From: Branchiostoma belcheri
Taxonomy: Eukaryota > Chordata > Leptocardii > Amphioxiformes > Branchiostomatidae
DNA length: 64,000 nucleotides
Assembly (NCBI RefSeq): GCF_001625305.1
Contig: NW_017802602.1
Location: 2,254,095 to 2,318,094 of the forward strand
Direction: 5' to 3'
The notes beneath the pieces were generated by a model. That model did no database searches and was not told where the DNA came from. It saw only the letters and a list, made by a program, of their open reading frames with translations. The stretch's first letter is position 1. Every line of letters starts with the position of its first letter. Positions 34,701 to 40,641 of the stretch are shown piece by piece. The translations under genes and the position numbers were made by a program.

Positions 34701-36058
34701 AGAGAGTACTACTACAACACGAAGACGGGCCAGCGGAAGTGGAAGGACGGCGGGCTGGGGAACTCCACGGCGGTGGTCCTGGCAGCAGGCAGGTTCAAAG
34801 CGCCACGCAGTACGAGCAGTAAGTATGCGTAAAACTCCAAAAAGCAGTTACTCAAGCAACTGGATATGATTTTGGTAACGGTCAGACGTTTCAGCTAGTA
34901 TCCACTACCTTTCGTCAGTGACTGTGAGACCAGAGGAGAAATGCACTGTCACAGACACTGACGAAAGCTAGTGGATGCTAGTTGAAATGTCTGACCGTTT
35001 CCAAAATCATATCCAGTTGCTTGAGTAACTGCTTTTTGGCGTATCTTATTACCTGGATGTCTAACCTTCATCGGCGTATGCTTAAAACTACTTTGGAGGC
35101 GTCTTAACACTGTACAACAATGTACAAATAAGGGATGTTGCCTTCAAGTATGTAAATACTAAAACTGTCAGTCTTTTCCCCTTGTCTGCCTTTGTCTATT
35201 CTATGTCTGTCTGTCTGTCTGTCTGTCTCTTTCTCTCTCTTTGATCCATATGGGTGAAAAATACATGTAGCTGACTGTTAGTACTAGTATATATAATACG
35301 TTATTTACGTTATGTATTAACATATCTTTCTATTCTCTAATTTCAGACAAGCCGGTCAACTCAACCAAGGTAAGCAATTTAAGCTGGTTGGTCTCACTTC
35401 TCAGGTTTGCTTTGCTGAATTCCCCTTCATTCCACAGTAAAAATAGTCACTGTGTTAATTTTGTTATCGTGTATAGGTTGTACGTCTGATTCATCAATTT
35501 AAGTGTTCTTAGCGATATTAGTCTTAGAGAAATGTCATGTTCCGTTCCAGTCGAACCGTGGTGACGGCGATGTGGAAACCATCGCGCTGGATGGAGCCAC
35601 GTTTGATGGGCAGGCGAGAGACCCAGGTATGGTAGCGTCTTCTCTTCTTCTTTTAGACGTCATCAAATTTTATGTTAAACCTGGGCCGCGATAACGTTTG
35701 ATACGGGTGTTCCAGCCTTTGTCATAACTAGTGGTATCGCATGGGTTTGTAATGGTTATCACACGGGCTTCCAAATGTGCCGTGATTGGATGATTCGAGC
35801 GCGTTTTCGCTTGCACTTTGAATTTCGAAAATTCAAATACCGGATTCGGATGTTGCATGGAAAGTTCGGGTGTTACGAAATACACCGTGTAGTATTCTAT
35901 ATGTACTGGGAAAATGATTTTACGAATAGATGATGAGGATAGAACGCATGGGTCTGTAACTGTTGCTTTTGCATTATTTTACAGACACCGGCAGAGGCTA
36001 CTACTTCAACTCTCGCACAGGCGAACGGAAGTGGAAGGACTCACTGGATGGTCTGTGA
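7921..36058 (+). CDS. Large transmembrane cadherin, about 18 EC repeats, 45 coding exons
   Basis: Joining 45 GT-AG exons gives 6783 coding bases (2260 residues) with every junction in phase. Order: signal peptide (residues 1-23), about 18 cadherin repeats, a non-cadherin membrane-proximal module, one transmembrane helix (in exon 38) followed by RRKRNK, and a tail of about 170 residues with two WW-like motifs. Repeats show the calcium-site motifs of the family (xEx, DxD, LDYE/LDxE, DVNDN-P). Several lack the DxNDN linker (after EC3, EC12, EC14, EC16, EC18). The size and tail are unlike classical cadherins because there is no catenin-binding region. The organisation is nearest to cadherin-23, Fat or Dachsous-like receptors, but I cannot name an orthologue. 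Role: calcium-dependent adhesion at the cell surface. Exons 32-33 occur twice in the assembly. See the block entries for exon coordinates. Confidence 0.9.
8017..8207. repeat. Foldback repeat family A, copy 2 (most complete)
   Basis: Arms of about 85 bases run from TAGCCTCTACCAGGCTTC to the reverse complement ending AGAGGCTA. The loop is short, around 8105-8120. The element lies 26 bases after the cadherin exon 1 donor. There is no internal ORF, so it is a MITE-like non-autonomous element. Confidence 0.9.
8208..10234. other. Cadherin intron 1, middle part; no gene seen
   Basis: A repeat fragment at about 8500-8535 matches an arm of the foldback at 50713 (CCTTCATCAGGATAA). A short direct repeat GAGTGTTCCAMGAAGTAACA lies at about 8738 and 8768. 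The rest is AT-rich and featureless. Confidence 0.4.
10235..10428 (+). promoter_or_regulatory. Five tandem X-box-like + CRE-half modules
   Basis: Copies start at 10235, 10282, 10324, 10365 and 10407 (period 41-47). Each reads GGTTGCTA (copy 4: GGTTGTTA), a four-base spacer and TGACGT at constant spacing. GTTGCT...RRTGAC resembles an RFX X-box with a 4-base spacer, and TGACGT is a CREB/ATF half site. The array lies about 315 bases before cadherin exon 2. Enhancer or internal promoter function is inference. Confidence 0.55.
10539..10698. repeat. (TG)n-rich microsatellite
   Basis: An interrupted TG run of about 160 bases ends 44 bases before the exon 2 acceptor (10742). Confidence 0.9.
10743..14828 (+). 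CDS. Cadherin exons 2-9: EC1 to EC4 and start of EC5
   Basis: Exons: 10743-10930, 11262-11399, 11761-11890, 12133-12229, 12641-12855, 13280-13513, 14008-14249, 14660-14828. Repeat ends are marked by ADVNEVP (EC1), DVNDQSP (EC2), DGSNDNAP (EC3) and GINDNTP (EC4). The EC3 start contains two cysteines (about 10 residues apart) that could form an intradomain disulphide. All splice sites are GT-AG and all codons across junctions join without a stop. Confidence 0.85.
11448..11600. repeat. Dispersed repeat (GGTCAATGACC / CACCATGGTAAC family)
   Basis: This segment contains CCATTGACCTAGACCAGACG and GTCACCATGGTAACCGGC. The same phrases recur at about 13003-13222, 53910-54185 and 54265-54370, and reversed at 50035-50105. 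No ORF is shared. It is probably a non-autonomous transposon family. Confidence 0.6.
12368..12620 (+). mobile_element. tRNA-derived SINE, copy 1
   Basis: It starts GGGGTCGTGTGGCG. It has an A-box-like GTGGCGGTAGAGTGC and a B box GGTTCGAGTCC at tRNA-like spacing, then a body ending in an A-rich tail (GAAAAAAAAATAAAA). The tail stops only 20 bases before the exon 6 acceptor at 12640. Other copies are at 22794, 29312 (reversed) and 30690. Confidence 0.85.
13003..13222. repeat. Dispersed repeat, same family as 11448 and 53910
   Basis: It shares AAAACATTGTTTTTGCTC, AAGGTCAATGACCAGA and GTCACCATGGTAACTGG. It ends ATGCGAAGGTAAACAT, as does the copy at 53910-54185. Confidence 0.65.
13514..14007. other. 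Cadherin intron 7; nothing recognised
   Basis: AT-rich, without coding features or a clear repeat. Confidence 0.4.
14861..15014. repeat. Foldback repeat family B, copy 1
   Basis: It opens ATCTCCAAGCATGTC and closes TCTGCTTGGAGAT. Internally it shares CAATTTGA, GCCATTGG and TGGATACTGCTTGGCCAA with the other copies (20184, 29280, 52314). It lies in cadherin intron 9. Confidence 0.8.
15113..21808 (+). CDS. Cadherin exons 10-22: EC5 to EC11
   Basis: Exons: 15113-15216, 15496-15927, 16259-16355, 16716-16913, 17413-17647, 18404-18506, 18757-18853, 19115-19263, 19531-19593, 19832-20155, 20736-20832, 21173-21276, 21671-21808. Repeat ends: NVNDVAP (EC5), VNSDTP (EC6), GENDNTP (EC7), DTNTAP (EC8), DVNDVAP (EC9), VNENP (EC10), DVNDNTP (EC11). 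EC6, EC8 and EC10 share a variant middle (DPSSYTL-type instead of LDYE) and a DGGTPELT loop, and they alternate with canonical repeats. Three exons (12, 16, 20) are exactly 97 bases, phase 0 to 1. Confidence 0.87.
17803..17872 (+). repeat. Partial copy of exon 14 3' end plus donor in the following intron
   Basis: It repeats 17605-17668 with few differences, including CCTCAGCACGGACCCGTC, the GTGCTGCAGTAAGTG donor and TCTTTGTTTC. It lacks an acceptor, so it is probably a relic and not an exon. Confidence 0.8.
17995..18180. repeat. TATCCAGAACC / GGTTCTGGATA cluster, copy 2
   Basis: Same short inverted repeats as 5965-6195. It lies in cadherin intron 14. Confidence 0.6.
20184..20336. repeat. Foldback repeat family B, copy 2
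   Basis: Near-complete arms run from TAATCTCCAAGCAGATCC to GGATCTGCTTGGAGATTA. The inner arms carry TATCAAATTGGCCAGG and its complement, and GTATCCATTGG with its complement. Intron 19 of the cadherin gene. Confidence 0.9.
22196..27078 (+). CDS. Cadherin exons 23-30: EC12 to EC16
   Basis: Exons: 22196-22388, 23325-23532, 23980-24123, 24569-24675, 24965-25207, 25621-25743, 26207-26432, 26816-27078. Repeat ends: NEFDPVF (EC12), DVNDNSP (EC13), GVNEFPP (EC14), DLNDNGP (EC15); EC16 ends in VQVQ with no DxNDN. The junction of exons 25/26 sits inside the DQGTTA loop of EC13, where no other repeat of the gene has an intron. It uses AAG/GT on both sides (see the intron-gain finding). Confidence 0.87.
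22400..22782. repeat. Repeat family D: two tandem copies
   Basis: The phrase AAGTCTTTTATTCA, then GCCGACGTTTCGGTGACC and TCTGTCACCTTC, appears at about 22415-22475 and 22590-22645. It is followed by CGTACGTTTGGGACCG and ATATGTGTAGATATGTAAAC. The same unit forms the foldback at 40167-40620. Confidence 0.75.
22783..23033 (+). mobile_element. tRNA-derived SINE, copy 2, with 11-bp target duplication
   Basis: The insert 22794-23022 is flanked by AACTATTCACG at 22783-22793 and 23023-23033. The B box GGTTCGAGCCC and an A-rich 3' tail are intact. The exact flanking repeats suggest a fairly recent insertion. Confidence 0.9.
23034..23310. repeat. Foldback repeat related to family D
   Basis: The left arm (about 23040-23130) contains AGCAAAGTTCTTTGATCAC and GACCGTCTGTCATCTT. 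The right arm (about 23190-23270) contains AAGATGACAGACGGTCAT and GATCTAAGAACTTTGCTA. Intron 23 of the cadherin gene. Confidence 0.8.
23533..23979. other. Cadherin intron 24; nothing recognised
   Basis: No repeat family or conserved element is apparent apart from general AT-richness. Confidence 0.35.
24121..24572 (+). mobile_element. Retroposon insertion that constitutes intron 25, with 7-bp target duplication
   Basis: AAGGTCT flanks the insert on both sides (24121-24127 and 24566-24572). The insert ends in an A-rich tail (AATAAATAAATAAAAAAAT). Its interior from about 24165 (ATCATGAGATCTGTGTTGG, then TTTAGAGTTAAAAC) matches sequence at about 49115-49240, so it is a dispersed repeat. The AG/GT within each duplication is used as acceptor and donor. 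Read through, the insert would stop the frame at 24283. Confidence 0.8.
25310..25520 (+). repeat. Minisatellite GTTCAGCACCAAGGACAGG, array 1
   Basis: About five units of 41-43 bases (phase points 25358, 25401, 25444, 25485) lie in cadherin intron 27. The open frames across it (VFSTKDRHVY...) are repeat artefacts. Confidence 0.9.
26485..26720 (+). repeat. Minisatellite GTTCAGCACCAAGGACAGG, array 2
   Basis: About six units, the last three with an exact 39-base period (26608, 26647, 26686). Cadherin intron 29, same orientation as array 1. Confidence 0.9.
27163..27680 (+). repeat. Three truncated copies of the exon 30 3' end with donor
   Basis: Copies at about 27163-27232, 27374-27453 and 27604-27680 repeat the end of exon 30 (GGTGTGGGTCACCGACGGC to the donor CAAG/GTG). 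The first and third are preceded by GTGAAACTAAATACACRCTGG. None has a convincing acceptor at its left edge. Confidence 0.85.
27681..28086. other. Rest of cadherin intron 30; one repeat fragment
   Basis: AT-rich. It contains a diverged CTGANGA-type repeat fragment at about 27868-27900 (GGATGACTGAGAAGTCATC) and no other recognised element. Confidence 0.35.
28087..33617 (+). CDS. Cadherin exons 31-38: EC17, EC18, membrane-proximal module, transmembrane helix
   Basis: Exons used: 28087-28242, 28832-28929 (equivalent 30134-30231), 30520-30677, 31070-31212, 31687-31895, 32266-32381, 32790-32902, 33434-33617. EC17 ends DVNDNAP. EC18 is diverged and ends IDAYTPSTT. Exons 35-38 then encode about 110 residues with predicted helices (DEFWTKKDAFLAEV; INNVKEFFTDAEML) around a strand-rich RRRLLTTQGGEVVARVYG, reminiscent of SEA/MAD-like juxtamembrane folds. 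The fold is inference. Exon 38 carries the membrane helix (IALVVLSCVFFVLLVALAV and onward) and WCRRKRNK. Confidence 0.85.
28313..28383. repeat. (TG)n / (GCGT)n microsatellite
   Basis: A TG run passes into TGCG units in intron 31. The short AACTCGGCCATCGGCCCGTCG after it resembles a fragment of exon 31 (AACTCTGCAGTCGGCACCG). Confidence 0.85.
29280..29668. mobile_element. Foldback family B copy 3 carrying a nested reversed SINE
   Basis: Outer arms: TCTCCAAGCAGATTCTGTGG and CCCCACAGAATCC. Inside, a minus-strand SINE (about 29312-29558, with T-run, CCCGGGACCTCTTG and the complement of the B box) is flanked by AGGGTAG at 29305-29311 and 29559-29565. The SINE therefore inserted after the foldback element. 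Confidence 0.85.
29879..29898. other. Assembly gap (20 N)
   Basis: Run of N between the two copies of the exon 32-33 region. Confidence 1.
30690..30860 (+). mobile_element. tRNA-derived SINE, copy 4 (3' truncated)
   Basis: GGGGTCGTGTGGCGTACCGG, B box GGTTCGAGTCC and the body up to CTGTCCTGTATTTG. No A-rich tail, so the 3' end is lost. Confidence 0.8.
31213..31686. other. Cadherin intron 34; CTGANGA-type fragment at its end
   Basis: The last 70 bases (about 31613-31665) contain TTTTGGTGTCAATCTGACAC and CTTCCTCAG, a repeat fragment of the stem-loop family. The rest is unremarkable. Confidence 0.45.
33030..33330 (-). repeat. Reversed retroposon tail in cadherin intron 37
   Basis: TTTATATTTATTTATTTG followed by CCTCATATGCCTCACAGG and A/C-rich sequence, similar in layout to 4308-4400. 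Probably the 3' end of a LINE-like element on the minus strand. Confidence 0.4.
33919..36058 (+). CDS. Cadherin exons 39-45: cytoplasmic tail with duplicated WW-like motif
   Basis: Exons: 33919-33983, 34137-34171, 34346-34421, 34693-34818, 35347-35369, 35551-35626, 35985-36058 (TGA). The tail is basic near the membrane. It then holds two copies of a motif of about 30 residues: FDGxAxDxxTGRxYYxN, followed by xxTGxRKWKD. Copy 1 spans exons 41/42 and copy 2 spans exons 44/45 and ends the protein. GRxYYxN..T....W is the core of a WW domain, but the first Trp and last Pro are absent. The exon 41 acceptor (TTCCAGCAGCCG) is a tandem NAGNAG site that could add or drop one Gln. Confidence 0.85.
34837..35040. 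repeat. Foldback repeat family C, copy 1
   Basis: Arms: CCAAAAAGCAGTTACTCAAG to the complement ending GTAACTGCTTTTTGG, with AACGGTCAGACGTTTCAGCT inside each. It begins 18 bases after the exon 42 donor. Other copies: 40495-40588 (half) and 52671-52910. Confidence 0.9.
35680..35870. repeat. Dispersed repeat family H, copy 1
   Basis: TTTGATACGGGTGTTCC, GGTTATCACACGGGCTTC, TTCGAAAATTCAAATACCGG. The same phrases occur in order at 43916-44105. Internal ATAACTAG / GGTTATCACAC inverted pieces suggest a foldback origin. Confidence 0.75.
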
Positions 36059-37205
36059 CGACTTCTCAACAATGGACTCCACTAAAGACGGCCTATATTT
36101 TTTTAAACAGACTGTATGTGGTGGGACTGTTGGTATCTACTGTTATTTAGGTGTCTAGACTATAAGTCCGTTTTTTTACCTCTATTTAATTTGTTCTACT
36201 TCTTGTATCTGCGTTTACAAGGTCTTGTTCCGAAATGTCTTTTTATGTATCCAGGGAACCTGAAAAAAAAGGAGTGTGATACTGATGATATAGATAAGAA
36301 TAGATTAATGGGATAAGAACACAATTGATACCAAGATGGTCATTTTATCTTCAAGTTTAGCAGCTAGCCAAGTCATGACCTCGGCAGTAACTTTATGGCC
36401 ACCAGATACGACTCAAGAAGAGCACATGAATTTCTTATCTTTAGTTAAGTTTGATAAAGTATACGATTTCTATCTTTGAACTTGGACCGTAAAAATAAGA
36501 TTGAGACAAATACATGACGAGCGTCGCATTCGACGTGATAATCAATTTATTGTGTACAAAAAAGAGTTTTCATGGTTGATCAGGAACCTTTCTCTATCAT
36601 GTCACTTCAGGGTTGCGTTTAACAGTACTTTTCAAACGGCACCAATATGGGCTTAACGGTCACTTATTGTGGAAAATAAAGGAGTTTGTATTATGACCGT
36701 ATTTGGTATAAGTTTTAACGTTGGTGTTATTACTTGCTTACTTACCTGCTCAATGCTATCAGTGACATCGACACGCGTTTATTATGTTGTCTATGACAGA
36801 TCTATATTTTCTTTGAGACAACAAAGGCTTTATATTTAATGTGTTTTTATGCAGAAATGTACAATCCAGCTCTGGCGTGCACTTTTAATGAATTGTGCAA
36901 ATTGTGATTTCACATAAACCACTCATAGAAATGCAAGGCATTGTGGATTTGATGGTTGTACACACTGAGTTTACTATATTGTCTGTCTAATTTCGTTATC
37001 AACTGTTACAAAGATGTACGAAGATGTTACATTGTCGCTGTCTATGTGAAAAATACATGTTTTTTAAAGAAATAAAATCTTTTTTCTTAAGTGGTTGGGT
37101 GTGATATTAAAAATAAGTGCATAATATCATAAAGCCACAGAAATATAATATCATGGATAGAGGTGCAAACATCTAGTTTGTTTTGCAATATAATACTTTA
37201 CGATT
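36059..37205. other. Cadherin 3' untranslated region, converging with the minus-strand gene
   Basis: AT-rich. AATAAA at 37071-37076 is the likely cadherin poly(A) signal. Minus-strand poly(A) candidates (TTTATT on this strand) lie at 36546 and 36778, so the two 3' ends may overlap. Confidence 0.5.
37071..37076 (+). terminator. Poly(A) signal AATAAA, cadherin gene
   Basis: About 1 kb after the stop codon, followed by TCTTTTTTCTT and GT-rich sequence. Confidence 0.55.
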
Positions 37206-39253
37206 CTAGCCCTGGGTGCCCTGGTCATGAGTTAGTTGTGAAACACTCTCCACCCATCTCTCTGTGCGACTTTCTCTCAAATTCTGCTGTGCGTCCATTT
37301 CACCAGGTCCCTTCTTCTCTTGCGCTCTTGTCAACTTCTTGTTTTTCTTGTTGAGACTCTTCATGAGCGAATCCTCCTCAGAAGACGATGTCGTGCCTGA
37401 CCTAGGTATGTAATATTGTTGAATGAGGTTACCGATTGACGTTACACTTTGCAAAGTTACTTCAATGACGTTTACTGTATTATCATTATTATGAGAGCAG
37501 ATCTTTATAATCTGATACAACCTATGTTCCCCTTCTTCATACATCTAAGCTGTACAGATAAATTTATATCTCTAATGAGCTTAGACAAACATTCTATATT
37601 GAAACATACGTTACATACCTGTTCTTACCTTTTCACCATTTAGATTACTATACTACTAAGAAACGAAAAGAAACCGAATGTACTTAATTGTAACTACTTG
37701 ACGATGTATATATGTAACGTTATCTATATTCCATCCTTTTGTTGTGACCTGTACTTAACCCAGCGGGTATGTGTGTACAATAAAAGTCTTCATTCATTCA
37801 TTATATGGCAAATGTAAATGACACAAGTTTTCTTTGACAGTAGTTAAAAGTGAATGTAAAAACTTAATAATGTTAGTAATGTTTGTATTCTATAATGTAT
37901 GTAAGAGGACTCCAGGAAAAGTAGCGGTAAATTGTCACTAATTGGAGGTTCCTTAAACAAACAAATAAACAAACAAACAAACCGAGGTGTCCCTCCGATT
38001 TGAAACACTTCGTCTTCCTCTGCCAGATGAAACAACGGTTTGAACAGGCTCATGACGTCATCGTCGCCCTTCTCTGACCCCTGACCCGCCATCCACCAAT
38101 CGTGGGGCTTGAAGCGGCGCCGTCTGAACATGCGCACTAGGACGAGGTAGAGGAGCATCACCATGGCAACGGTGACGAGAAACGTCAGAGATGACGCGTA
38201 GATGACGTTTATCATACAGTCGTTTGGCGAAGAGTTTCGCGCGTTATTTTGGATGGGTTCAGAGGCGTTGATGAAATTGGGTCTCATAGGAATAACAGGT
38301 GGTCTGAAAGCTTTAGTCTTAGAAGATGTCCTTTCCCGGTTCCTTAAATTGTCTTTAAGGACTTCAGGGGATAGTGGCGACTTTTTGTGCACAGCCGGTA
38401 TGACATCAAGTCCAAGTTGATAGTCTTGTACCTTGTCCCTGTGTTTCATGTTGGAAGATTTTGACAGCAATCTATCCAAAAGAAAGTTTCGCTGTCTTGG
38501 TCCCGCAGCATGTGTGTTGCTAGGATGTGAAGATGGTCTTGTAGGCGCTTGGTATTTCCCAGTGCGACCAGTTACACCATGTTTGCTGTAGTCTCCGTAC
38601 TCTTGTTGGTCGTCTTTTTCGGTGCTGTAGAATGGTGATGTTTCTGAAGGATAGTCCACATAGTCTGGCCACGTCTCTGTTCCTTCCCAGTATCTTTCAG
38701 GGATAAAACCAGTTGTAGGCAGAACTATAGGAATAGATGAAGCCAAGTAACATGTTTTGTTAAGTGGAAATAGAACTGAACACAGACAGTACAGTGATAA
38801 CGCTGAATCACTTATCATTGCTCCTGTTTCAAAAGACAGTCTAACAAACTGGCTTCTACAGTACCTGTTGTAACTGGTCTTTCGAATACTAGTATAGGCT
38901 GGTATTATTTTGTAGACTAGCTTAGTGAAAACGTTGTAATGTATACGTATATACTACGTGTTGACTCAAAACAAATGTTTGTAACGGAAGAAAAGATGTC
39001 GACTTTGTATATGGTTCTAAAGTTCATCATTTAGCGGGGCAGTACAATAGGTCTGCGATAGACTGATACATTTGGTAAAGAATTGTTGACATCAAAACAA
39101 ACACAAGTGACGTTAGCACTTCTCTAAAAAAAAGCAACGTAAAAGTCAGCAAAAACTTATCTCTGTGTCTTTGCCACTTGATCACTAGACGTATACGTAC
39201 TTACCTAAAACTGCAAGCGTGCATAGTAGAGACACCGCCAGAGAAACAGGCAT
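37206..39253 (-). CDS. Unrecognised type I single-pass membrane protein
   Basis: Three exons on the minus strand: 39205-39253 (ATG at 39253), 37983-38724, 37206-37401 (TAG). They join in phase to 328 residues. Residues 1-16 (MPVSLAVSLLCTLAVL) form a signal peptide. The ectodomain (about 190 residues) is Tyr/Asp- then Ser/Arg/Lys-rich with two Asn-x-Ser sequons shortly before the membrane and no recognised fold. A membrane helix (VIYASSLTFLVTVAMVMLLY and onward) is followed by RMFRRRRFKPHDWW and an acidic, then Lys/Arg-rich tail. A longer open frame upstream of 38724 is intron. The 37983 donor (CG/GTTTGT) is weak but the phase fits. It resembles stalk-type adhesion or receptor-like proteins only in layout, and I do not recognise the family. 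Confidence 0.7.
37402..37982. other. Intron 2 of the minus-strand membrane-protein gene
   Basis: AT-rich. It contains a retroposon-like ACAATAAAAGTCTTCATTCA at about 37778 and a CAAA run near the donor. Confidence 0.4.
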
Positions 39254-39652
39254 TTCTTGTTGTCCTGTTGTCCCTCAGCGTGCATTCTCAGCGTGCCGCC
39301 ATTACCGTTACTGTCATCACAAGGGCACGTTCGATAGAACATCGTTCTGTGTTCTTGTTCGAATGTTCTGTGACGTATAATCTCGTTCCCAGCGCATTTT
39401 ACATCTCATATATACCGAAAGGGTGCAGTTACTGAAATATTAAATCAAAGCCCTTTCGGAAAGGCACAGTTGAAGGAATTAAGAGAAGAAAGCCATTATG
39501 ATTAAGATTCCCAAAGAAATTTCGCATTCAGAGCAAACTACTTTTTGTGAGTAACAAAGAGATATTGCACGTGACGCAAGGCCTAGGGGTCAACTAAGGT
39601 GAATCAACGTTAGCAGTTGCATCACAATCACGTCAATCATACAGTACATTAC
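39254..39652. other. 5' flank of the minus-strand membrane-protein gene
   Basis: Probable promoter and leader. No TATA box or known motif cluster stands out. Confidence 0.3.
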
Positions 39653-39867
39653 GGTGGCTAGACTAGTGCCTAGAGTAGAAATTGGCCAAATAGAGTGATA
39701 AAATGCCAGGGGAGTTAGTCCGCTGAAGACTTGTGGTGCGGCAAACTGTACTCTCTAGCCGGAACAACTCCTCTAGCATGTTATCTCTCTATTTGGCCAA
39801 TTCTTACTCTAGGCACTAGGCTAGCCACTGTAGACTAGTCTGCCGAAGCCTGGTAGAGGCTATACAG
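39653..39867. repeat. Foldback repeat family A, copy 3
   Basis: GTGGCTAGACTAGTGCCTAG and its complement bound an interior with AAATTGGCCAAATAGAG and GCATGTTATCTCTC. A further GCCTGGTAGAGGCTA end fragment follows at about 39850. The terminal sequence differs from copies 1-2, suggesting a rearranged or subfamily copy. Confidence 0.8.
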
Positions 39868-40166
39868 TGGCCAATATTATCACCAAACACAGTACAGGTT
39901 AGTTGAACGTCATGTTGAAATTAAAACGCTGCCTCCTCAACTGTGTATCCACAAACAGTGACGGACGTCCCGGGGTCGTGTAAGGTCACCGAATGACGTC
40001 AAACTGTTATTGTTCTATTGTTCCAAACGGCGGCGACGCCCGGGTCGGTTGTCACCTGTTGAAAATAACGTTAAATCTTACCGGCGGGAACAAAGGAGGT
40101 TGTTGTATATCATTTCTCTGACTGTTAGAACCCTTGACAGAGCTTTCCGTGAATAGTTTCATCAGG

Positions 40167-40620
40167 TTGGTAAGTCACTGAGTAAAGAGACTCTTTCTAC
40201 ACAACCAAGTCTTTTATTCAGCCTTCGACGTTTTAACAGTGACCGTCTGTCACCTTCCTCAGGGCAACAACTGACCACAGTTTTTGTATATATTCAACTC
40301 CTGTACGTTTGGGACCGCATTGTAGATACAGTTCCCTGTAACCACGCATATGTGTAGATATGTAAACATTGTACGTTTGGGAATGCATCCATAGCAGTGA
40401 CACCTGTGCTGCAGTGCAATGTGAACCAGTCAGAATTACCCTGAGGAAAGTGACAGACGGTAACCGAAACATCGGCTGAAGACTTGGTTAAGCCAAAAAG
40501 TAGTTACTCGAGCAACTGGATATGACTTTGGAAACGGTCAGAGGTTTCAGCTAGTATCCACTAGCTTTCGTCAGTGACTGAGAAGGCTTGGTTGTGCAGA
40601 AAGAGTCTCTTTACTCCTTG
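40167..40620. repeat. Foldback family D with a family C half-copy nested in its right arm
   Basis: The left arm contains GTAAAGAGACTCTTTCTAC and CAACCAAGTCTTTTATTCAG. The right arm reads GCTGAAGACTTGGTT, is interrupted at about 40495-40588 by a family C half-element (AAAAAGTAGTTACTCGAGC to GTCAGTGACTG), and resumes GCTTGGTTGTGCAGAAAGAG. The element ends about 20 bases before the next gene's start codon. Confidence 0.8.
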
Positions 40621-40641
40621 TCAGAGCTAGAAGGGCCCACT

